A DNA stretch of 64,000 nt, taken from Terriglobus albidus (GTDB lineage Bacteria > Acidobacteriota > Terriglobia > Terriglobales > Acidobacteriaceae). Of the stretch, positions 1-7,994 are shown in pieces; the stretch's first letter is position 1, and each line of letters opens with the position of its first letter. The notes beneath the pieces are model-generated. The model was not told where the DNA came from and made no database searches. It saw only the letters and a list, made by a program, of their open reading frames with translations. The stretch lies in contig NZ_CP042806.1 of assembly GCF_008000815.1 (NCBI RefSeq), positions 1,736,001 through 1,800,000 of the forward strand, in the 5' to 3' direction. The position numbers and the translations under genes are program-made.

Positions 1-1
1 C

Positions 2-211
2 GTGCTGACCTGGGGACATAGCTGGCCGATCTTCCTCATAGTTGTCGGTCTGCTGGCGATTGCCGAGCGTGCCGCCTACTCTGACGCTGCGGCGGCGCAG
101 TACTACACGCAGCCTGCTGCCCCAGGTACGACAGCCGCGGCTCCGGCCGGGACCCCCACCGTGCCTTCTTCGGGTACGGAGTCTGTGGATCACGAAGGAG
201 AGGCCAGGTAA
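2..211 (+). CDS. C-terminal part of a membrane protein with a LiaF-like transmembrane segment (5' truncated)
   Basis: The frame is open at the left window edge, so only the last 69 or so codons are seen. It begins inside a hydrophobic stretch (WPIFLIVVGLLAIAER) and ends in an Ala/Pro/Thr-rich, probably non-membrane tail. The stretch GHSWPIFLIVVGLLAIAE closely resembles GHFWPLVLIAIGVLMLAE in the next gene, so the two are likely paralogous LiaI/LiaF-type membrane domains (DUF5668-like). It ends 4 nt before the start of that gene, so the two are probably co-transcribed. The real start and any upstream domain lie outside the window. The function is not known; membrane location is inferred from hydrophobicity. 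Confidence 0.6.
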   Translation: MLTWGHSWPIFLIVVGLLAIAERAAYSDAAAAQYYTQPAAPGTTAAAPAGTPTVPSSGTESVDHEGEAR

Positions 212-215
212 GAGC

Positions 216-1976
216 ATGGCTACGATTCCTCCCATCGATCCTCGTTTTCAGCGTGAGCAGTGGCGTCAGCAGCAGCGTATAGCCCGCGATCAGGCAAAAG
301 CGCAGCGGGATGCATGGCGGGCTCAGGCCCGGTTACAGCGTGAACAGATGCGCTGGCAGATGCGGCAGTATCGCCGGGGATCCATCGTCGGCCCGCTGCT
401 CCTGGTGGCCATCGGCATCGTCTTTCTGCTGATCCAGACGGGACGTATTGCAGCGAACCAGTTCTGGAACTGGTATGGACATTTCTGGCCGCTGGTACTG
501 ATTGCGATCGGTGTGCTGATGCTGGCCGAGTGGGCTGTGGACCGCTACTTCCGGGCTGGAGATGCTCCGCCGGTGCGGCGCAGTGTAGGCGGCGTAGTCT
601 TTCTGGTGATCCTGCTGGCGTTTGTCAGCCTCGCCTATACCGACTCGCGCCGCGTCAATGGATGGGTTGCTCGCAGCTTCCATGTCAGTAGTGATAACTG
701 GGACGAGTTTACGGGTGACAAACACGAGAGCGATCTGACGCCGGTGGAGCAGGCTTTTCCTGAGGGCGGAACTCTTACCGTCGACAACCCGCGCGGCGAC
801 CTGACGATTGCCGGCACCAGCGATGACGGCAAGTTGCATATCAGCGGTCACAAAGAGGTTTACTCCGACAGCGACTCCGAGGCTGAGCGCAAGGCGAAGG
901 CGATCGATCCCAATATTTCCGCCAGCGGCAACAGCGTGGTGGTGAATATCGCGGCGGAGAAGGGATGCAAGCTCGACCTCGAGATTACGGTTCCGGCCAC
1001 TGCGCTAGTGACCGCAACCGCGAATCACGGTGAGCTGCATGTCCGCAATCTGAAGGCTCCGGTGAATCTGACGGCCAATCACGGCAACGTCGATATCTCG
1101 GCCATTACCGGAACCTCGAACGTGCATATCAACAACAACGATTCGTCGCTGAACGCACATTCTCTGACGGGTTCACTCAATATTGAAGGCAAGATCGACG
1201 AGCTCAGCATCTCCGATGTGAATGGGCCGGTGCAGATGAATGGAGACTTCTTCGGTGCGGGGCGCATCGAGCGTGTCCAGGGGCCGTTCCAACTACGCAC
1301 CAGCCGCACCGAGTTCCGCTTTGTCCGCCTGGATGGACATGTCGATATCGATCCGGACCACGACATGACGGTGGAAGATGTGCTGGGTCCCGTCGTTCTG
1401 AATACGCGCAGCCGCGACATCGTCATGAACCGTGTTGCCGGCGATGTGACGGTAACCAACAAGAATGGCACCGTCGAGATCGGTGTTGCGCAGCCCGTTG
1501 GCAATGTTACAGTGACCAATCGCAGCGGCGATGTGAAGCTTACGGTGCCGGAGAAGGCTGGCTATACCATCTCCGCTGAGACGAAGAACGGATCGACCGA
1601 TACAGACCTTCCGCTGGACCGGAACTCGAGCGGGGATCGCCGGACGCTCTCAGGCTCCATCAACGGCGGCGGCAAGCAGATTCGCATCCTCAACTCTGAG
1701 AGCGATATCTCCATCAATCGCAATACGCTGCCGCCGATTCCGGCTACTCCGCCGGCGCCACCGAAGATCACCATGGAAAAGCCCGAGGTTCCGGAAAAGC
1801 CCGAGCGTCGAGAAAGGCCCGAGCCTCCGGCTCCTCCGGCAGGAATAGATATCAGAGACGCGAACGGCACCCGTGTCATCATTAATCAAAACGGTGTGGT
1901 TGTTCATGAGGGCAGTAAGACGGCCTCGAAGCAGAAGAATAAAGAAAAGAATAAGAGCAACGACAACGATTTCTAA
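216..1976 (+). CDS. Membrane-anchored DUF4097 (putative adhesin-like beta-helix) protein with LiaF-like TM segments
   Basis: This is a 586-residue protein. I chose ATG 216 over the upstream in-frame ATG 42 because GGAGAGG lies 11-17 nt before it and the longer form would overlap the previous gene almost completely. An Arg/Gln-rich cytoplasmic start (about residues 1-50) is followed by about three hydrophobic segments (about 55-150) with the WPLVLIAIG motif of LiaF-type proteins. A long region of short repeated beta strands follows (LTVDNPRGDLTI, VHINNND, VTVTNKNGTVEI), as in DUF4097 proteins. A Pro/Glu-rich linker (PPIPATPPAPP) and a Lys/Asn-rich tail end it. Family members are linked to envelope-stress sensing; the exact role is unknown. 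The serine hydrolase gene starts 16 nt downstream, suggesting one operon. Confidence 0.75.
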   Translation: MATIPPIDPRFQREQWRQQQRIARDQAKAQRDAWRAQARLQREQMRWQMRQYRRGSIVGPLLLVAIGIVFLLIQTGRIAANQFWNWYGHFWPLVLIAIGVLMLAEWAVDRYFRAGDAPPVRRSVGGVVFLVILLAFVSLAYTDSRRVNGWVARSFHVSSDNWDEFTGDKHESDLTPVEQAFPEGGTLTVDNPRGDLTIAGTSDDGKLHISGHKEVYSDSDSEAERKAKAIDPNISASGNSVVVNIAAEKGCKLDLEITVPATALVTATANHGELHVRNLKAPVNLTANHGNVDISAITGTSNVHINNNDSSLNAHSLTGSLNIEGKIDELSISDVNGPVQMNGDFFGAGRIERVQGPFQLRTSRTEFRFVRLDGHVDIDPDHDMTVEDVLGPVVLNTRSRDIVMNRVAGDVTVTNKNGTVEIGVAQPVGNVTVTNRSGDVKLTVPEKAGYTISAETKNGSTDTDLPLDRNSSGDRRTLSGSINGGGKQIRILNSESDISINRNTLPPIPATPPAPPKITMEKPEVPEKPERRERPEPPAPPAGIDIRDANGTRVIINQNGVVVHEGSKTASKQKNKEKNKSNDNDF

Positions 1977-1992
1977 GGAACGAGTCAGGTCG

Positions 1993-3285
1993 ATGCGATT
2001 CGAATCAGTCGTCTGCCGTAGTTTTCTAGGGGCGGCGATGCTTGTAGCCCCGTTGGCATCTCCAGCGCAGAGCGCCATCCATCGCTTGGATGGTACGACG
2101 CTCACGGCAACGCAGGCAGAGGCTATGGTGCGTACGACGCTCGCCACAGGGAATATTCCCGGAGCGCAGATCGCCATTCTGAACCATGGCAGGCTGGTGT
2201 GGGTGGAGAGCTTCGGTCTGCGAAACGTGGCGCAGAAGCAGGCCATGGACAACGATACGGTGATGTGGGCGGCCTCCATCACCAAGAGCGTCTTTGCGAC
2301 CTTCGTCATGCAGATGGTGCAGGCGCATGAGCTCGACCTGGATACGCCAATCGCAACCTATCTTCCAAAGCCGCTGCCCGAGTACGAGAAATACAAAGAT
2401 CTTGCAGATGATCCCCGCTGGCAGAAGATCACACCGCGGCATCTCTTATCGCATACAGCCGGGTTCGCTAACTTTGCCGCGCTGGAGCCGGACCACAAAC
2501 TGCACATCCACCACAACCCCGGGACACGCTTTGCCTACTCCGGTGAGGGACTGAATCTCTTGCAGTTCACCATCGAGCAGAAGACGGGCCGCAGCCTGCG
2601 CGAGATGATGGAAGAGCGCCTGTTTATACCGCTCGGCATGACGCGCACCGACATGAGTTGGAAGGATAGTTTTGCTTCGGATGTGGCTGATGGATACACC
2701 CCTGACGGTAAGCTGGTCCCACATACGCATCGCACCAATCCGCGTGCCGCGGGGTCGATGGATACCGACATCAATGACCTGGTGAAGTTCACCCAGGCGC
2801 TGCTGGCCGGCAAACTGCTCAACGGCGCGGTTCAGGCGCAGATGCTTTCGCCGCAGGTCCAGATCCATACGGCGCACCAGTTTCCCACCCTTGCAGAAGA
2901 GACCTCGGAAGAGCCGATGCAGGTAGGTCTGGCGTATGGCCTGGGGTGGGGTCTGCTGACGAATACGAAGTATGGCCGGGCGTTCTTCAAAGAAGGTCAC
3001 GGCGACGGCGCACAGAACTACATGATCTGCTTCGAGAAGACGGAAGACTGCATGATCATGCTGACCAACAGCGAAAACGGCGAGTTTGCCTTCAAGCCGT
3101 TGCTGGAGAAGCTGCTGGGCGATACGGTGACGCCATGGGAGTGGGAAGGCTATACGCCGGAGCGAATCCGCGCACAGCAGATGAATGAGCATCCCGAGCT
3201 TGCTCCGCCTCCGCCTGCGAAGCCCCAGAAGAAGAGCTGGGTGCGCAAGGAAGCGGACAAGCTGAAGAAGCACGTGCCGAAGTAG
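1993..3285 (+). CDS. Secreted serine hydrolase of the class C beta-lactamase fold
   Basis: The protein has 430 residues from ATG 1993; a longer in-frame form from 1873 would run through the end of the previous gene. An N-terminal signal peptide (hydrophobic FLGAAMLVAPLASPAQS) points to export. The SxxK nucleophile motif is SITK (Ser95, Lys98), and the second motif is YSG around Tyr182 in place of the YxN of true AmpC enzymes. Such proteins are usually esterases, D-aminopeptidases or peptidoglycan-linked hydrolases rather than antibiotic-degrading enzymes. The C-terminus is a Pro/Lys-rich basic tail (PPPPAKPQKK), perhaps for envelope contact. It follows the DUF4097 gene by 16 nt. The fold is sure; the substrate cannot be told from sequence. 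Confidence 0.85.
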   Translation: MRFESVVCRSFLGAAMLVAPLASPAQSAIHRLDGTTLTATQAEAMVRTTLATGNIPGAQIAILNHGRLVWVESFGLRNVAQKQAMDNDTVMWAASITKSVFATFVMQMVQAHELDLDTPIATYLPKPLPEYEKYKDLADDPRWQKITPRHLLSHTAGFANFAALEPDHKLHIHHNPGTRFAYSGEGLNLLQFTIEQKTGRSLREMMEERLFIPLGMTRTDMSWKDSFASDVADGYTPDGKLVPHTHRTNPRAAGSMDTDINDLVKFTQALLAGKLLNGAVQAQMLSPQVQIHTAHQFPTLAEETSEEPMQVGLAYGLGWGLLTNTKYGRAFFKEGHGDGAQNYMICFEKTEDCMIMLTNSENGEFAFKPLLEKLLGDTVTPWEWEGYTPERIRAQQMNEHPELAPPPPAKPQKKSWVRKEADKLKKHVPK

Positions 3286-3338
3286 GGGGCATGCACCTTC
3301 GATAACCATACGTGTAGTTCCCGGCAGCATCGGCATCC

Positions 3339-3893
3339 TTGCGTCTGCGATACAGTCAAAGCTTGGCGAACCTACCTCCGGTAGTGGAACCCGTACCGCA
3401 TCTCCCCGATGTCCTCGCGGAGAATCTCGATGCCGTGTTCTGCGGCATCAATCCTGCGCTGAGTGCCGCCATCGCAGGTCATCACTTCTCCAATCCCAGC
3501 AACCGCTTCTGGCGGACCCTGCACCTGGCAGGTTTCACGCCACATCTCATCCCAGCAACGCAGGACTACACCCTGCTGCGATACGGTTATGGCATCACGG
3601 CCGCGGTAGCTCGTCCCACCGTCAGCGCCGGTGACCTGGCGCCACGCGAACTACGAGCCGCAGTACCGGATCTCGAGCGGAAACTTCTGTACTACCGTCC
3701 TCGAGTGATCGCGTTCCTTGGAAAACCGGCCATCAGCGCCATCGTCCGTAAGCCAGCCGTTGCATGGGGACAGCAGGCATTCACCTTTGCCGGATCCTCT
3801 GTGTGGGTGTTACCCAATCCCAGTGGTCTGAACCGGGCTTTTTCGCTCAATGCACTTGTCTCCGCCTATCGCGAACTTCGTGAGGCCCTCTAA
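3339..3893 (+). CDS. mug: G/U mismatch-specific DNA glycosylase Mug
   Basis: This uracil-DNA glycosylase superfamily enzyme removes uracil or ethenocytosine from mismatched DNA in base-excision repair. The sequence shows the family-2 active-site motif GINP (E. coli Mug has GINPG), the HHFSNPSNRFWRTLHLAGFTP stretch typical of Mug, and the C-terminal NPSGLNR loop that inserts into the helix. The length of about 170-184 residues fits the family. The start is uncertain: no ATG is available, and TTG 3339, TTG 3363 and GTG 3384 are all possible, with no good Shine-Dalgarno. The true protein may begin near LPDVLAENLDAVFCG. It stands alone, 53 nt after the serine hydrolase. Confidence 0.88.
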   Translation: MRLRYSQSLANLPPVVEPVPHLPDVLAENLDAVFCGINPALSAAIAGHHFSNPSNRFWRTLHLAGFTPHLIPATQDYTLLRYGYGITAAVARPTVSAGDLAPRELRAAVPDLERKLLYYRPRVIAFLGKPAISAIVRKPAVAWGQQAFTFAGSSVWVLPNPSGLNRAFSLNALVSAYRELREAL

Positions 3894-3917
3894 GGGGCAT
3901 TCACGCTAGACGAACTG

Positions 3918-4050
3918 TTTTGTCATTCCGTAGTGAGCGGGCTCCGACCAACTCGCTGGTTGGGGGAGTACAGCGAAGGAATCTGCTCCTCTACTCTTGA
4001 ATTTGTAGTGCGAATCGTACAAAAGCAGATCCCATCAGGTATGACAAAAA
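3918..4050. repeat. Family A REP-like repeat, two inverted halves with a hairpin insert
   Basis: The space 3894-4219 (326 bp) has no credible gene. It holds a family A copy starting TTTTGTCATTCCGTAG and ending AATCTGCTCCTCTACTC. A foreign hairpin (CCAAC-tcgctg-GTTGG) sits where other copies have their tip. An inverted short-form copy (AGCAGATCCC...ATGACAAAA) follows at 4023-4048. The rest, to 4205, is unstructured by eye. Confidence 0.7.
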
Positions 4051-4219
4051 TAAGATCGAACCACGCCCGATCCCACCATTCCGCTGCATCCTTTTCCCCC
4101 TCTCAAACGTCCTCTCATCACGTGCAAAAGAAGGTTCATCGGCTCCCCGATCCCCGCGGGACAACTCGCGCGCCTTCGTCTGCCCAACCCGCACTGCCAC
4201 CTCTGATTCAGGAGATTCC

Positions 4220-6259
4220 ATGACGCACGTGTGTGCCATGCGCCGCGCCTTTATCGCGGCCACTCTTTTCGCTTCCGCCGCAATGATGGCCGCTCAGCCG
4301 CCCCAGGGGCAGGGCCGCCGTCCGCAGATTCCAGATACCGGCGGACGTTCCGCCACATATGACCCGCTGAAGACCTTTGCACCGTATGCCATGCCGCAGC
4401 CGGTCACGAGCTATCGGGGCGCAGATGGCGCCCCCACGCCGACGTACTGGCAGAACTCGGCTGACTACGAGATGCACGCGACGATCGATCCGGGGACCAA
4501 AACGCTCTCGAATATAGAGACCATCACCTACACCAACAACAGCCCGGTAGCCCTCAACAGCCTATGGCTTCAGGTAGAGCAGAACACGTATCGTGCCGAT
4601 GCCCGTTCGCGTGCCTTCTCTGGCGGCAGCCGCCAGCGGCCGGAGAATATCAACACCGACGGCACTGTCTTCGAATCGATGGAACTGCTCTCAACGGTGA
4701 AGAGTGCGAAGCCGGTGAAGGCTGAGTATGTCATCAGTGATACGCGGGCACGGATCGATCTGCCTACACCGCTGCCGCATGGAAGTAGCATCAAGATTCT
4801 GATCAAGTACCACTACACGGTTCCCGGCATTTGGGGCGGACGTACCTCCGTCGATGATGTCAAGGATGGGCCGATCTATGACATCGCGCAGTGGTATCCG
4901 CGGATGGCGGTCTATGACGACATTCACGGCTGGGACACGCAGCCCTTCCTGGGCAACGAGTTCTATACCGAGTTCGGCAACTACGACTTCTATGTGACCG
5001 TGCCCTCTAACTATCTGGTCGCCGGTACCGGCTACCTTGTGAACGGGACGGAGGTGCTCACCAAAACGCAACAAGACCGCCTGAAACAGGCTGCAACAAG
5101 CGATAAGACGGTCTTCATCCGCACGCAGGATGAGGTGCACGATCCCGCCAGCCGGCCGAAGAAAGACGGCACCCTGACCTGGCACTATCACATGGACCAC
5201 ACCCGCGATGCCGTCTTCTCTGCTTCGCCTTCATTTATCTGGGATGCCGCAAAGATCAATCTTCCCAGTGGAAAGACCTCGCTGGCGGAGAGCTTCTATC
5301 CGGCTGAGGCTGCCGGCGATGACGGATGGGGACGGTGCACCGAGTATCTGAAAGATGCCGTCGAGCACTTCTCGCAGGACTGGTATGTCTATCCGTATCC
5401 TGCAGGCATCAACGTTGCCGGCTTCTCTTCCGGAATGGAGTATCCGGGCCTGGTCTTCGATGGCATCCGGTCGAAGGGCAAGGGCCTCTTCGTCGTCACC
5501 GCACATGAGATCGGTCATACCTGGTTTCCGATGGTGGTGCAGTCGAACGAGCGCCGCGATGCCTGGATGGATGAGGGCTTCAACACCTTCATCGACATCT
5601 ACGAGTCTGACCAGTTCAACCATGGTGTCTGGGGTCCAAAGCGCGATGGTGAGTACGCTCCCGGTGGCGGATATCCAGCGGACGAGATCGCCAAGGTCAA
5701 TGCCGATCCGGAGGCTCCGCCGATCCTGATGCGCTCTGACGCCATCCGGGAGAAGTATCGCCACCCCGTAACCTACTTCAAATCGGCAGAGGGGCTGTAT
5801 CTGCTACGCGAAGAGATCCTGGGCCACGAGGTCTTCGACCGAGCCTTCCGCAAGTACATCAACGACTGGGCCTTCAAGCATCCCACGCCGTCAGACTTCT
5901 TTCGTGAGATGGAGAGCGAGGCCGGAGAAGACCTGAGCTACTTCTGGCGGGGATGGTATGAGAACAACTGGACGATGGATATGGCCGCAAAGGATCTGAA
6001 GTACAACGATCCTTCCGATCCGTCGAAGGGGGCCCACGTCATCATCGAGCAGAACGGACAGTTGGTTCTACCGGCGTGGGTGCAGGTGAAGTACGACGAC
6101 GGTACGGACCTGAAGATCAAGCTGCCGGCGGAGACCTGGATGCAGAAGGCGACGTACACCATGCCTCTGCCGACGACGAAGAAGATTGCCGAGGTCATGA
6201 TCGATCCAGAACACCGCATTCCTGATGGAAACCGGGCGAATAATACGGCGAAGCCGTAG
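4220..6259 (+). CDS. Secreted M1-family zinc metallopeptidase
   Basis: A 679-residue gluzincin with a signal peptide (RRAFIAATLFASAAMMAAQ), so it probably acts in the periplasm or outside. Zinc ligands follow the M1 pattern HEIGH (His429, His433) and Glu452 in DEGFNTF, exactly 18 residues after the second His. Before it lies the beta-rich N-terminal domain (residues about 60-320); in place of the canonical GAMEN substrate-binding motif there is SSGMEYPG, as in the divergent secreted M1 branch of Bacteroidota and Acidobacteriota. The C-terminal part (FFREMESEAGEDLSYFWRGWY) is also typical of that branch. ATG 4220 is preceded by CAGGAGA. It ends with a strong terminator at 6281-6307. The substrate is not predictable. 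Confidence 0.9.
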   Translation: MTHVCAMRRAFIAATLFASAAMMAAQPPQGQGRRPQIPDTGGRSATYDPLKTFAPYAMPQPVTSYRGADGAPTPTYWQNSADYEMHATIDPGTKTLSNIETITYTNNSPVALNSLWLQVEQNTYRADARSRAFSGGSRQRPENINTDGTVFESMELLSTVKSAKPVKAEYVISDTRARIDLPTPLPHGSSIKILIKYHYTVPGIWGGRTSVDDVKDGPIYDIAQWYPRMAVYDDIHGWDTQPFLGNEFYTEFGNYDFYVTVPSNYLVAGTGYLVNGTEVLTKTQQDRLKQAATSDKTVFIRTQDEVHDPASRPKKDGTLTWHYHMDHTRDAVFSASPSFIWDAAKINLPSGKTSLAESFYPAEAAGDDGWGRCTEYLKDAVEHFSQDWYVYPYPAGINVAGFSSGMEYPGLVFDGIRSKGKGLFVVTAHEIGHTWFPMVVQSNERRDAWMDEGFNTFIDIYESDQFNHGVWGPKRDGEYAPGGGYPADEIAKVNADPEAPPILMRSDAIREKYRHPVTYFKSAEGLYLLREEILGHEVFDRAFRKYINDWAFKHPTPSDFFREMESEAGEDLSYFWRGWYENNWTMDMAAKDLKYNDPSDPSKGAHVIIEQNGQLVLPAWVQVKYDDGTDLKIKLPAETWMQKATYTMPLPTTKKIAEVMIDPEHRIPDGNRANNTAKP

Positions 6260-6280
6260 TCGTTGCTATGTCCTAAAGGC

Positions 6281-6307
6281 AAAGGCCGCACGAGATGTGC
6301 GGCCTTT
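6281..6307 (+). terminator. Rho-independent terminator of the M1 peptidase gene
   Basis: Perfect 11-bp stem AAAGGCCGCAC / GTGCGGCCTTT with loop GAGAT, 21 nt after the peptidase stop codon. The T run is short but the stem is strong. It argues that the following acetyltransferase has its own transcript and start. Confidence 0.85.
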
Positions 6308-6346
6308 CGCATTCCGCAAGCGCCACAAAGACTCTATAAATGGAGG

Positions 6347-7009
6347 ATGACAAGATCGTTTGTTGCGACGACAGGTTCGGGACTCGTACTGAAGCGTCTC
6401 CAGCCCTCGTCTGAGTTGGAGTTCAGCGATCTGCTCAGCCTCTATGAGGAGGCGTTCCCAAGCTCCGAACGTAAGCCGGTGGCGGTACTGCGCCGCATGC
6501 TTTCTGTGGAAGAGTACTATTTCCTTCTTGCAACGGAGAATGAAGTAACAGTCGGTTTCGCGATCGTGCGTGTACTTTCCGGCGGCACAGCGGCGCTGCT
6601 GGAGTACATGGCCGTTGCGCCGTCAGAACGGCGCCGCGGGATTGGCGGTCAGATCGTTCTTGCTGCCGCTAGGGCCGCGAATGCACCTTCGGTAACGCTT
6701 CTGCTGGAAGTGGAATCCGATCGTATTGAAGATGAGGACAGGCTGCTGCGCACGAGGCGGAAGCAGTTTTACCGTTCGTTGGGTGCACGCGAGCTTTGCG
6801 ACCTTAACTGGATCATGCCCCCGGTCATAGCAACACTGCCTCCACCCATGGAGATGATGGCTTTAGGCAAGATAGTGAGTTCTGTTCCACGGCATCAGGT
6901 ACAGCAGTGGTTGACGGAGATCTACGTGGATGTCTACGAACAGAGCGCGGACGATCCACGCATCGAAGCGATGGTGAGGGAGCTTCCGGGTGAGGTGAGA
7001 TTTGTCTGA
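6347..7009 (+). CDS. GNAT-family N-acetyltransferase
   Basis: A 220-residue protein with the GNAT core: the acetyl-CoA binding motif A appears as EYMAVAPSERRRGIGGQIVLAAA (Q/RxxGxG type). Strand and helix order before it (LLATENEVTVGFAIVRVL) also fits. The substrate is unknown. ATG 6347 was chosen because the longer frame back to 6263 runs through the terminator hairpin; a GGAGG stretch touches this start, which is unusually close, so the exact start is only fairly sure. The C-terminal third (from about LPPPMEMMALGK) goes beyond the minimal GNAT fold and is unrecognised. The gene is monocistronic, followed by a repeat-filled space. Confidence 0.78.
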   Translation: MTRSFVATTGSGLVLKRLQPSSELEFSDLLSLYEEAFPSSERKPVAVLRRMLSVEEYYFLLATENEVTVGFAIVRVLSGGTAALLEYMAVAPSERRRGIGGQIVLAAARAANAPSVTLLLEVESDRIEDEDRLLRTRRKQFYRSLGARELCDLNWIMPPVIATLPPPMEMMALGKIVSSVPRHQVQQWLTEIYVDVYEQSADDPRIEAMVRELPGEVRFV

Positions 7010-7024
7010 GCCGGCAGTCGTAGG

Positions 7025-7172
7025 AACATCAGGGGTTTTAGCTATCGCTTTGAAGTTAGTCGAGGACGACGATACCCGTTCTATAGAACGGGCCTTCAGC
7101 CCTAAATCGTCTCTTTGTGCTTGAAACCTGGGGCTGCGCCCCAGGCTGTTATAGAGCGCATCTTTGGTGCTT
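7025..7172. repeat. Multi-hairpin intergenic block
   Basis: The stretch 7010-7370 has no gene. Its first part holds a perfect 18-bp palindrome CCCGTTCTATAGAACGGG (7075-7092) and a hairpin CCTGGGGC-tgc-GCCCCAGG (7127-7145). They sit in a block starting AGGGGTTTTAGC that looks like a composite repetitive element. No second copy of the whole block is seen here. Confidence 0.55.
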
Positions 7173-7194
7173 TCTAGAAGCCACAAATCCTTTG

Positions 7195-7236
7195 TTTGTC
7201 ATTTCGTAGCGCAGCGGAGAAATCTGCTTTTCTACC
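7195..7236. repeat. Family A REP-like repeat, long form
   Basis: A clean single copy: TTTGTCATTTCGTAGC, then the palindromic core around GCGCAGCGGAGAAAT, then CTGCTTTTCTACC. It matches, directly or inverted, the copies at 25749, 25573 and 47621. Confidence 0.75.
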
Positions 7237-7253
7237 GATAGTCTTTCAAGCGA

Positions 7254-7341
7254 TCGAGCTCCGCTCGATACCCCACGCTAAGCCCCTGCGAACTAGCTCG
7301 CAGGGGACCCCATTCTTTCGCTTGCAGCGAAAGAATGGGGC
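7254..7341. repeat. Family C repeat with extra hairpin module
   Basis: It begins TCGAGCTCCGCTCGATACCCCA and ends with a perfect hairpin CATTCTTTCGCT-TGC-AGCGAAAGAATG. Between them is a hairpin CCCCTGCGA-actagc-TCGCAGGGG that the inverted copy at 47530-47580 lacks. Confidence 0.65.
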
Positions 7342-7370
7342 GACGAGACCGTGGCTCTTACAATGCGTCA

Positions 7371-7937
7371 CTACTTCTTGTTCAGCTCGTTTTCGATTGC
7401 ACTAATCACTTCAGGGGAGTCCGGCTTGATTGCCGGCTCGAAGCGATTCACCGGTGTCCCGTTGCGTGCGATCAGGAACTTGGTGAAGTTCCATTTGATA
7501 TCGCCGCCGATAGCCGGATTCGCGGTCTTGTCCGTCAGGTAGTGATACAGCGGTGTCTGATCTGCGCCGACGACCGAAACCTTCGACATCATCGGGAAGG
7601 TCACGTGGTACTTGCGGTTGCAGAAGGTCTTGATCTCTGCTTCGGTGCCGGACTCCTGGTTGGCGAAGTTGTTTGCTGGAACGCCAACGACGACCAGTCC
7701 CTTGTCCTTGTACTTCTCATAGATGGCTTCCAGCGCGCTGTATTGCGGGGTGAATCCGCATGCGCTTGCCACATTCACGACCAGCAGAACCTTGCCCTTG
7801 TACTTAGCCAGTGAGGTAGGCTCACCATCGATCGTCTTCAGACGGTAGTTGTAGACCTGCGTTGCTGTTCCGGCAAATGCCGCGATCGTAAAGCAGAGCA
7901 GGGACAGTATCAGTCGTTTCCGCACAGGCTTCTCCAT
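7371..7937 (-). CDS. Exported glutathione peroxidase-family thiol peroxidase
   Basis: A 188-residue protein reducing hydroperoxides. The catalytic set is present: peroxidatic Cys60 in VASACGFTPQ, Gln94 in NFANQE and Trp149 in WNFTKF. A second Cys106 (TFCNRKY) suggests a Cys-type enzyme recycled by thioredoxin rather than glutathione; bacterial members normally work this way. A hydrophobic N-terminus (RLILSLLCFTIAAFAGTA) indicates export to the periplasm or membrane anchoring. ATG 7937 is preferred over TTG 7949. It is probably an oxidative-stress defence enzyme of the envelope. The next gene on the same strand ends 45 nt downstream of position 7949, so the two may share a transcript. Confidence 0.92.
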   Translation of the reverse strand: MEKPVRKRLILSLLCFTIAAFAGTATQVYNYRLKTIDGEPTSLAKYKGKVLLVVNVASACGFTPQYSALEAIYEKYKDKGLVVVGVPANNFANQESGTEAEIKTFCNRKYHVTFPMMSKVSVVGADQTPLYHYLTDKTANPAIGGDIKWNFTKFLIARNGTPVNRFEPAIKPDSPEVISAIENELNKK

Positions 7938-7994
7938 TCCGGTGGCCAAAGATGGCGTGTGCGGCCATTATAGAGATTGCGTTATAGGGAGATG

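Noticed and set aside
1993-3285. Antibiotic-resistance class C beta-lactamase
   Set aside because: The SxxK motif is present, but the second motif is YSG instead of YxN and the C-terminal tail is atypical; a general serine hydrolase is the safer call.
3933-4263. Short open frames on both strands in the space before the M1 peptidase gene
   Set aside because: They consist of family A repeat sequence, have no ribosome site, and no family resemblance.
7196-7814. Open frames over the repeat block and opposite the glutathione peroxidase gene
   Set aside because: The first is repeat sequence; the second is antisense to a gene with a full set of catalytic residues.
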